From Oscillospiraceae bacterium (GTDB taxonomy: Bacteria; Bacillota; Clostridia; Oscillospirales; UBA644), in contig SVMP01000090.1 in the NCBI GenBank assembly GCA_015067385.1, positions 1 to 8,564 on the forward strand: 8,564 nucleotides of DNA, read 5' to 3'. The number at the start of each line of letters is the position of its first letter. Position 1 is the stretch's first letter. This document shows positions 1 to 6,255 of the stretch, piece by piece. Position numbers and translations under genes: made by a program. The notes under the pieces were generated by a model that made no database searches, was not told the DNA's origin, and saw nothing but the letters and a program-made list of their open reading frames with translations.

Positions 1-1430
1 CTGAGCTGGTATACTTTATTTTTGGAAACAGGTTTGCCGTTAGCATCGAAGCCCCAACGTTCTTTCTTTGCGATAGCCTGAACTCTGGGGTTCTCTTCCA
101 TAGGCATGTTAACGTCAACGGGTCTGTCTTCCATCTTTTCGATCTTCTCGTTGGAGAACATGATCTTTTCGATTGCATCGGGAGTTTTGAAGAGATCCAT
201 TCTGGGAGAGATGGTTTCATCTGCAGCCATAGCACAGATCTTGGTGATGCGTTCTTTGATGGTTTCTTTTATGGATTCGAAAGCGTCATTGTCAGCAACT
301 TTTGCGTCGATGAGTTTTGCGCTGTATGCCTTGAGAACATCCTGTTCTTCCCAAGCCTGAATTTCTTCCTGAGTTCTGTAGGAACTGGAGTCTGAAGGAG
401 AGTGACCTGCGATACGGTAGGTAACGGTATCGAGGAGAACGGGACCTTTGTTTTCTTTGATGATGTCGATCTTGCGACGCATAGCATCGATAACAGCGAG
501 GGGGTTGTAACCGTCAACACGTTCAGAGTACATCTGAGTGGGAGTTACACCGGCACCGACTCTTGCGAGGATACCGTATGCCATGGTTTCGCCGTATGTC
601 TGACCGCCCATACCGTAAGAGTTGTTGAAGAAGTTGAAGATAACGGGGAGACCGCCCTTGTAAGCTTCTTCCCAAAGTTTTGTGTACTGATCCATAGCTG
701 CGAAGTTCATAGCTTCCCAAACAGGACCGCGACCCATAGCACCGTCACCGATGTTAGAGATACAAATACCGTTTTTGTTATTTACTTTCTTGAAGAGAGC
801 AGCACCGGCAGCAACAGTTGCAGAGCCGCCAACGATAGCGTTGTTCGGATAAATACCGAAGGGAAGGAAGAAGCAGTGCATGGAACCGCCGAGACCTTCA
901 TGGAAACCGGTATCACGTGCGAAGATTTCAGCAAGAGCACCGTAAAGAAGGAAGTCGATAGCGAGTTCTTTTGTGGATTTCTGATCTTTTTCAACGATCT
1001 TGAGGATCTTACCTCCGAGGAAGTTCTTCATAATGTCGTAAAGCTGAGCATCGTCAAGCTTTTCGATAGCGGAAAGACCTTTAGCGATGATCTCACCGTG
1101 AGATCTGTGAGAACCGAAGATAAAGTCGTCAATACCGAGATGGTAAGCCTGACCTACTGCGGAAGCTTCCTGACCCATGGAAAGATGAGCGGGACCGGGG
1201 TTGTTATATGCAACACCGTTGTATTCGCTGGTGGTTTTGATGAGGTAAAGCATAGATTCGAATTCACGAATATAAGCCATATCGCGATAAATACGCATAA
1301 AATCATCGTTGGAGAAATTAGCTTTTTCTTCTTCGATAGTCTTATTGTATTTGTTAAGATCTATGTCCTGAAAACTGAGAGTACCGGATTTACGGATCTC
1401 TTCGGGACTGATAAATTGACTCTTAGGCAT
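1..1430 (-). CDS. Thiamine diphosphate E1 component of a 2-oxoacid/acetoin dehydrogenase complex, probably fused alpha-beta, 3' end outside window
   Basis: The visible 476 residues are open to the window edge with no stop codon. They contain a complete E1 alpha-type domain (about residues 41-425). Landmarks are an HRSHGE motif (108-113), GLGGSMH (179-185), the ThDP/Mg motif from GDG (228-230) to NN (269-270), and a loop YRIAGHSPSD followed by SYR (338-352), as in branched-chain and pyruvate E1 alpha. The family decarboxylates a 2-oxoacid (or cleaves acetoin) on ThDP and passes the acyl group to lipoyl-E2. After the alpha domain comes a charged linker (about 430-470) leading to KVYQL, which resembles the start of an E1 beta domain, so an alpha-beta fusion is inferred. 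Two insertions are apparent relative to ordinary alpha subunits (about 125-165 and 247-260). The ATG at 1430 has AAGGAGA seven bases upstream, overlapping the E3 stop. Every visible leucine codon is CTT or CTC, suggesting high expression. The substrate cannot be told from sequence. Confidence 0.9.
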   Translation of the reverse strand, partial: MPKSQFISPEEIRKSGTLSFQDIDLNKYNKTIEEEKANFSNDDFMRIYRDMAYIREFESMLYLIKTTSEYNGVAYNNPGPAHLSMGQEASAVGQAYHLGIDDFIFGSHRSHGEIIAKGLSAIEKLDDAQLYDIMKNFLGGKILKIVEKDQKSTKELAIDFLLYGALAEIFARDTGFHEGLGGSMHCFFLPFGIYPNNAIVGGSATVAAGAALFKKVNNKNGICISNIGDGAMGRGPVWEAMNFAAMDQYTKLWEEAYKGGLPVIFNFFNNSYGMGGQTYGETMAYGILARVGAGVTPTQMYSERVDGYNPLAVIDAMRRKIDIIKENKGPVLLDTVTYRIAGHSPSDSSSYRTQEEIQAWEEQDVLKAYSAKLIDAKVADNDAFESIKETIKERITKICAMAADETISPRMDLFKTPDAIEKIMFSNEKIEKMEDRPVDVNMPMEENPRVQAIAKKERWGFDANGKPVSKNKVYQL

Positions 1431-1437
1431 ATTTATA

Positions 1438-1444
1438 TCTCCTT
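1438..1444 (-). promoter_or_regulatory. Ribosome binding site of the E1 gene overlapping the E3 stop codon
   Basis: AAGGAGA is placed seven bases before the E1 ATG at 1430. Its first two bases lie within the TAA stop codon (1445-1443) of the E3 gene. This fixes the E1 start and suggests translational coupling of E3 and E1. Confidence 0.8.
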
Positions 1445-2810
1445 ATAATGTGAAAATAGCTTCTCTGATAATTTCGCTTACTGTGGGATGCGGGAAAACG
1501 ACTTCCTTCATCTTTTCGAGAGTCATTTCCTGTTCGATAGCAAGAGCAGCGCCCCAAATAATTTCGGAAGCGTAGTTGCAGATCATATGAACACCGATAA
1601 CGTTGCCGTATTTCTTATTGATAAGAACTTTACAAATGCCGTCTCCGCCTTCGTTTTCCGCAACATAACGTCCGGAATAACGCATGGAAACGTTTGCAAC
1701 AGCAAAATCAATACCCTTAGCGGCAGCGGTCTGCTCGGTCTCACCTACAGAACCGACTTCGGGATTTGTATAGATAACGGAAGGAATAGCGTTGTAACGC
1801 ATAGTGTCCTTTTTACCGAGAATGTTGTTAACGGCAACTTCAGCTTCGCGGTAAGCGGTATGAGCGAGCATGGATTTACCGTTGATATCGCCTGCAGCGT
1901 AAACATTAGCTACATTGGTCTTCATATATCTGTCGGTAATAACAGCGCCGCGTTCCATAGCAACACCGAGAGTTTCGATGCCGACACCCTGAGTAACCGC
2001 ACGTCTGCCTATAGAAAGAAGAACTTTGTCTGCTTTAACAGATTCCTGTTTACCGTCTTTTTCATAAGTTACAGCGCCGTTTTCAACAGAAACGACTTTG
2101 CATCCGAGACGGAATTCGATACCCTTTTTCTCATAGTTTTTCATGAGGATCTCGGAGATCTCGCGGTCGGTGGGACCTGCGATCTTATCCATCATTTCAA
2201 CAACGGTTACCTTAGAACCTACAGAGTTGAAATATGATGCCATTTCAAGACCGATTACACCGCCGCCGATAACGGTAAGGTTTTCGGGAATATGGTCAAG
2301 ATCGAGTATTTCGCGGTTTGTAAGAACAAAACCGGAAGCAAGACCGTCTTTAACACCGGGAATCGGAGGAACAACGGGCATAGAACCTGTTGCGAGAAGA
2401 AGATGTTTGCCTTCGTAGACATCGTTACCGACTGCTACTGTTATATTACCTGCGGCATTTTTGCCTGTAATAACACCTTCACCCTCAACAGCGACAGCGC
2501 CTTTCGCTTTGAGTGCGCCTCTGATACCTGTTACAAGGGTTTTAACAACTTTATTTTTGCGAGCAACGACTTTGGTATGGTCGATCTTCTGATTTTCAGC
2601 AGTAACGCCGTACTTATCGCCGTGCTTTGTATAATCGTAAATTTTAGCGGAATAGAGAAGAGCTTTGGAAGGAATACAACCTTCGTTAAGGCAACAACCG
2701 CCGAAAGAACGTTTTTCTATAACAACGGTAGAAAGACCTTCATGAGCAGCTCTTTCAGCCGCAAGATAACCTGCAGGGCCGCCGCCGAGGACAATAAGAT
2801 CGTAAATCAT
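1443..2810 (-). CDS. lpdA: Dihydrolipoamide dehydrogenase (E3)
   Basis: This is a 455-residue flavoprotein disulfide reductase of normal E3 length, which reoxidises the dihydrolipoyl arm of E2 and reduces NAD+. It has an N-terminal FAD Rossmann motif (GGGPAG, 9-14) and the redox disulfide CLNEGC (C40, C45) followed by IPSK. A second Rossmann motif GGGVIG (182-187) is followed by acidic E205, consistent with NAD. The second FAD motif is AAGD (305-308), and the C-terminal active-site HPTVSE (441-446) supplies the catalytic His441-Glu446 pair. It has no N-terminal lipoyl domain, unlike some E3 proteins. A third cysteine, C39, stands where most E3 proteins have threonine (GGCC instead of GGTC). 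The gene lies between E2 and E1, 11 bases after the E2 stop, so it is probably the dedicated E3 of this complex. The ATG at 2810 has a perfect AAGGAGG six bases upstream. Confidence 0.95.
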   Translation of the reverse strand: MIYDLIVLGGGPAGYLAAERAAHEGLSTVVIEKRSFGGCCLNEGCIPSKALLYSAKIYDYTKHGDKYGVTAENQKIDHTKVVARKNKVVKTLVTGIRGALKAKGAVAVEGEGVITGKNAAGNITVAVGNDVYEGKHLLLATGSMPVVPPIPGVKDGLASGFVLTNREILDLDHIPENLTVIGGGVIGLEMASYFNSVGSKVTVVEMMDKIAGPTDREISEILMKNYEKKGIEFRLGCKVVSVENGAVTYEKDGKQESVKADKVLLSIGRRAVTQGVGIETLGVAMERGAVITDRYMKTNVANVYAAGDINGKSMLAHTAYREAEVAVNNILGKKDTMRYNAIPSVIYTNPEVGSVGETEQTAAAKGIDFAVANVSMRYSGRYVAENEGGDGICKVLINKKYGNVIGVHMICNYASEIIWGAALAIEQEMTLEKMKEVVFPHPTVSEIIREAIFTL

Positions 2811-2816
2811 GTTTAT

Positions 2817-2823
2817 CCTCCTT
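2817..2823 (-). promoter_or_regulatory. Ribosome binding site of the E3 gene overlapping the E2 stop codon
   Basis: A perfect AAGGAGG lies six bases before the E3 ATG at 2810. Its first two bases are part of the E2 TAA stop codon (2824-2822), the same arrangement as at the E3/E1 junction. Confidence 0.8.
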
Positions 2824-4177
2824 ATTTAGCGAGAAGAAGAGTGAAGTTTTCGAGGGCGTTAACGAGATCGGAAAGGAATTTTGCTGCGGGTGCACCGTCA
2901 AGAGCTCTGTGGTCAAACGTAAGAGAAAGACCCATAGCCTGATAGGGTTTGATCTCGCCGCCTACCATCTTGATTCTGGTTGTGATGTTATCTACGCCGA
3001 GAATACCTGTCTGGGGAGGATTGATAACGGGAGTGAAGGACTCAACGCCGAGGCTGCCGAGGTTGGTAACGGTAAAGGTACCGCCCTTGAGAAGATCGGG
3101 ATTGATAGTTCCTGCTTTTGCTTCATCCTGAAGTTTCTTGGAGTTTGCGGAGATCTCGCTCAGAGACATGGTATCAGCGCCGAATACGGTGGGAACCATG
3201 AGTCCTCTGGGAGTATCAACAGCAACGCCGAGGTTTACATGTTTGAAGTAAACCATCTTGTCTTCATAGAAGTAAGCGTTAAGATCTTTATGGTTGGGAA
3301 GAACTCTGGAAACGGCATAAAGAATAATGTCGTTGAGAGTGATATTTGCAAGACCGAGTTTTTCTCTTGCATCCTTGATCTTTGCACGGTATGCCATAAT
3401 TTCCGTAGCATCGAAAGAAGAATTGAGAGTGAGCTGAGCCATCTCGGAAAGAGAAGCATGCATCTGACGGGAGATGACCTTGCGGATATTGGGAAGTTTA
3501 ACTTCTTCGCATTCACCGAAGTCAACAGTTGTTGTAGCAGCTACAGGAGCGGAAACAACGGGAGCAGCTTCTGCGGTTGCATTGAGGTCTGCAGTGGAGA
3601 TCATGCCGCCGAGACCTGTTCCGATAATATCCTTACCGGCAGCAACATATTCATTTTTAGCAGCTGCGGAAACAGTTTTACCTTCAGCGATAAGTTTTCT
3701 TACATCACGCTCGATAACTCGACCGTTGGGACCTGTTGCAGCAGCGTAACGAAGATCTGCACCTGTGTTTTCAGCAAGGTTCTTTGCTCTGGGAGAGATC
3801 TTGATCTTTTCGCCTGTTACAACGGGAACAGCAACTGTTTCAACAGCGGGAGCAGTTTCTGCTTTTACTTCTTCCGCAGGAGCTGCTTCTGCAGATTCGG
3901 AAGAACCGTTTTTAGGATCAAATTCGGCAAAAGATTCGCCTTTTGCGCCAATAACACATACGTTAAGAAGACATTCTACATCGTCGCCTTCTTCGAAGAA
4001 AACAGCGAGAAGCTCACCTTCGACTTTAGCTTTTTCGTCAAAAGTTGCTTTATCTGTTTCGTAAGTAAAAAGAACGTCACCGACAGCTATCGTATCACCG
4101 GGCTTTTTCTGCCACTTAGTGATTATACAGCTTTCAACACTCTGTCCCTGACGGGGCATAATTACCGGTGTTGCCAA
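2822..4177 (-). CDS. Dihydrolipoamide acyltransferase (E2) of a 2-oxoacid/acetoin dehydrogenase complex, probable TTG start
   Basis: E2 accepts the acyl group from E1 on a lipoyl lysine, transfers it to CoA and forms the core of the complex. Numbered from the TTG start (451 residues), it has one lipoyl domain (about 1-78) with lipoylation motif ETDKA (K43), then an Ala/Glu/Pro/Val-rich flexible linker. A peripheral subunit-binding domain follows (about 125-163, starting KISPRAKNLAE and ending TGPNGRVIERDV), then a second linker. The catalytic domain (about 225-451) carries the active-site motif DHRALDG (His423, Asp427). An extra GTGLGGMISTADL stretch in the second linker resembles the tail of the binding domain. 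The TTG at 4177 is preferred because the protein then begins MATPVIMPRQGQ, the usual family start, and AAAGGA lies ten bases upstream. An in-frame GTG at 4186 is only one base from that site. The acyl group (acetyl or other) cannot be assigned. Confidence 0.93.
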   Translation of the reverse strand: MATPVIMPRQGQSVESCIITKWQKKPGDTIAVGDVLFTYETDKATFDEKAKVEGELLAVFFEEGDDVECLLNVCVIGAKGESFAEFDPKNGSSESAEAAPAEEVKAETAPAVETVAVPVVTGEKIKISPRAKNLAENTGADLRYAAATGPNGRVIERDVRKLIAEGKTVSAAAKNEYVAAGKDIIGTGLGGMISTADLNATAEAAPVVSAPVAATTTVDFGECEEVKLPNIRKVISRQMHASLSEMAQLTLNSSFDATEIMAYRAKIKDAREKLGLANITLNDIILYAVSRVLPNHKDLNAYFYEDKMVYFKHVNLGVAVDTPRGLMVPTVFGADTMSLSEISANSKKLQDEAKAGTINPDLLKGGTFTVTNLGSLGVESFTPVINPPQTGILGVDNITTRIKMVGGEIKPYQAMGLSLTFDHRALDGAPAAKFLSDLVNALENFTLLLAK

Positions 4178-4187
4178 ATAAAACACA

Positions 4188-4193
4188 TCCTTT
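4188..4193 (-). promoter_or_regulatory. Ribosome binding site supporting the TTG start of E2
   Basis: AAAGGA is the only purine-rich Shine-Dalgarno-like stretch before E2. It lies ten bases upstream of TTG (4177-4175) but just one base upstream of the in-frame GTG (4186-4184), which is too close for normal initiation. The next in-frame ATG (4159) would cut off the first strand of the lipoyl domain. Confidence 0.6.
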
Positions 4194-4243
4194 ATGATTT
4201 TATATAAAACAATAATGTTCTCTTAATTAATTCAAAGAAACGC

Positions 4244-6217
4244 TTACTTAAGCATTACCTGACCGCCCGATACGGGGATAGCCTGACCTGTTTCATATTC
4301 CTGTTCAACGCAATACATGATAGCGCGAGCAACGTCAACAGGCAAACATCCTCTGTTCATGGGGATCTTGCTTTCATAGAATCTCTTTACATCTTCAACA
4401 GTCTTTGCACCGGGAACTTTACCGGAGTTAAGATAAAGTGTAAAGAGTCCCTTTTCTGGGTCAGACCAAAGAGGTCCGTCAAAATAGTTACCGGGACATA
4501 CTGCGTTAACTTTAATATTATATTCAAGAAGTTCGAGTGCAAAGCTTTGAGTAAGACCGATAGAGCCGAACTTACTGCCTGCATAAGCAAAATTCTTATT
4601 ACTGCCCTGAAGACCTGATTTAGAGTTTACGCAAATAATATCCGCAAAATAATTTTTATTGTATTTATGCTGAATCTTCATGATTCTTGCCGCATGTTTT
4701 GTGCAGAGGAAATATGCGGTGTAGTTGATCTTTGTAATAAGCTCGAAAAGACCCTGGCTCATTTCTTCGAGATTACCGGGTTTTGCGATACCTGCGTTGT
4801 TAACGAAGAGGTCAAGTCCGCCGTATTCGAAAACGGTATCGAAGATCATGTTCTGAACATTTGTTTCGTCGGAAACGTCAACCTTAACAGCGATAGCAGT
4901 GCCTGCGCCGTATTTTTCGTTTATAGTATCTGCATTCTGTTTTGCGAGATCATAGTTAAGGTCAGCAATTACCATTTTAGAGCCCATATCGATGAGGGAA
5001 TCAGCAATACCCGCACCGAAGCCCTGAGCAGCGCCGGTAACGATAGTGATCTTTTCGCCGAGACGTTTAACAGTACCTGAAAGGCTTACGGATCTGCGAT
5101 AACGTTCGGTTTCCCAGTTTTTAATAAAGTTAACAAGTTTAACAATGGGGAATTCATTACCGCCGAAGTTTTTGGTGTAAGTAGCGATCTTGATGTTATC
5201 AAAGAAGAGCTTCATTGCAATATCGGCAGCTTTCTTTGTTTTACCGTGAGCGAATACACCGACATTCTGAAGAGCGATAATAATAGGATCACAGCCGTAT
5301 GCTGCTCTGTATTCCTCGATCTTTTCTTTAATAAGATCGTCCTGAGCATCAACGCCTTCAACAGAAGGAACAAAAAGGAATTCGTTGTTGCAATATACCA
5401 TGTGGTCGGGAGTGTATGCTTTTGAAGCAGGTTCAAAGGTTTTCTCGTCCGCAAGATATTTTTTGATCTCTTTGTTTGTTTTGAAAACAACTATAGAAGA
5501 TTCGCTTTCGCCCTTGAGAAGCATTCTGATAGCGGGAGCAGCATATGCAGCTTTTTCGCGATCAAATTCAACCTCGGAAAAATCGGGAGAGAATGCAAGA
5601 CTTTCGTCAATTTTCTTAAAGATATTATTATAGATAGCTTCAACCTCTTCGGGGGTATCCGCACCTACAAAAATACCGTGATTTGCGAGAATGATGATGG
5701 AAGCATCTTTACCGTGTTCTGCTTTAAATGCATCCATGGTCTCTTTAACAGCAAGAGCAAGGATCCAACCGGGTTCGGTGGGACCTACCCATGCAATATC
5801 GTTGCCAAGGATCTTTTTAGCGCTTTTTTCGCCGTCCTTGGAACAAGTAAGAGCGTTAATAATAGTGGGGTGAAGGTGAAGAACAAACTTCTGAGGCATA
5901 AGGTCGTGAAGAGAAGTTTCAACGGAAGGACGTTTTGCGTATTCACTCTTTTCACGTGCATCCATAAGGTCGGAAAGAACCTCTGCTTCACGTATATCTG
6001 TCTGTTCGGAGTATCCGCGTGAAAACATAGCTTTAAGAGCACGACGGTTCATTTTTACAAAACCGTTTGCGGTGATCGTTCCGAGAGTTGTACCCGAACC
6101 TTTTACGTAAAGAAAGTTTTCGTCTTTTACCGATGAGTTTCCGCCGCCGGCAATAACACAGTCTTCACGTTTGCCGAAGCTGTTGGAAAGTTTAACAAGT
6201 TCTTGTAACATCTTCAT
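4244..6217 (-). CDS. Bifunctional class II aldolase / short-chain dehydrogenase fusion
   Basis: The 657-residue protein has two halves. The N-terminal half is a class II (zinc) aldolase of the RhaD/FucA superfamily, with GGGNSS (24-29), KGSGTTLG (39-46), PSVETSLH with a likely catalytic Glu100, and metal ligands His114/His116 (HLHP) and His180 (ANHG). Residues about 225-345 form a second, degenerate aldolase-like lobe. The C-terminal half (about 388-657) is a classical NAD-type SDR with TGAAQGFG (394-401), Asp419 after the second strand, NNAG (473-476) and catalytic Ser532, Tyr545 and Lys549. Family members with this layout include rhamnulose-1-phosphate aldolase/lactaldehyde dehydrogenase (RhaEW/YuxG type). 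However, stretches such as NSKSG, GLTQSFALEL and TGQAIPVSGGQVM look most like sorbitol-6-phosphate 2-dehydrogenase (SrlD). The true substrate is open. AAGGAGGA lies three bases before ATG 6217; a second ATG at 6211 is better spaced and also possible. Confidence 0.9.
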   Translation of the reverse strand: MKMLQELVKLSNSFGKREDCVIAGGGNSSVKDENFLYVKGSGTTLGTITANGFVKMNRRALKAMFSRGYSEQTDIREAEVLSDLMDAREKSEYAKRPSVETSLHDLMPQKFVLHLHPTIINALTCSKDGEKSAKKILGNDIAWVGPTEPGWILALAVKETMDAFKAEHGKDASIIILANHGIFVGADTPEEVEAIYNNIFKKIDESLAFSPDFSEVEFDREKAAYAAPAIRMLLKGESESSIVVFKTNKEIKKYLADEKTFEPASKAYTPDHMVYCNNEFLFVPSVEGVDAQDDLIKEKIEEYRAAYGCDPIIIALQNVGVFAHGKTKKAADIAMKLFFDNIKIATYTKNFGGNEFPIVKLVNFIKNWETERYRRSVSLSGTVKRLGEKITIVTGAAQGFGAGIADSLIDMGSKMVIADLNYDLAKQNADTINEKYGAGTAIAVKVDVSDETNVQNMIFDTVFEYGGLDLFVNNAGIAKPGNLEEMSQGLFELITKINYTAYFLCTKHAARIMKIQHKYNKNYFADIICVNSKSGLQGSNKNFAYAGSKFGSIGLTQSFALELLEYNIKVNAVCPGNYFDGPLWSDPEKGLFTLYLNSGKVPGAKTVEDVKRFYESKIPMNRGCLPVDVARAIMYCVEQEYETGQAIPVSGGQVMLK

Positions 6218-6233
6218 TTTTCCTCCTTGTTAA

Positions 6234-6255
6234 AAAATTATATTTAAAATTATAT
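6234..6255. repeat. Two copies of a 10-base direct repeat at the dehydrogenase/aldolase junction
   Basis: AAAATTATAT occurs at 6234-6243 and again at 6246-6255, separated by two T residues. It spans the stop codon of the zinc dehydrogenase. The tract is very AT-rich, so this may be simple low complexity. It may also keep the ribosome binding site of the aldolase gene free of structure. Confidence 0.4.

Noticed and set aside
1..1430. Naming the E1-E2-E3 genes as acetoin dehydrogenase (acoABCL) or pyruvate dehydrogenase (pdhABCD)
   Set aside because: Sequence motifs are shared by all these complexes, the gene order is unusual and the substrate residues are not diagnostic by eye.
402..1448. Long open plus-strand frame opposite E1 (and similar ones at 1488-2237, 2909-4207 and 6397-7386)
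   Set aside because: All are in exact codon register with a well-supported minus-strand gene and stay open because TTA, CTA and TCA codons are rare there. Their translations are Cys/Ser/Phe-rich and show no recognisable domain.
4178..4243. Possible promoter or terminator between the aldolase-SDR gene and E2
   Set aside because: The 66-base gap is AT-rich with TATATAAA-like runs, but no -35 element at a proper distance and no GC-rich hairpin with a T-run were found.
4244..6217. Firm annotation as rhamnulose-1-phosphate aldolase/lactaldehyde dehydrogenase
   Set aside because: No rhamnose isomerase, kinase or mutarotase is in view, and the SDR half looks closer to sorbitol-6-phosphate dehydrogenase.
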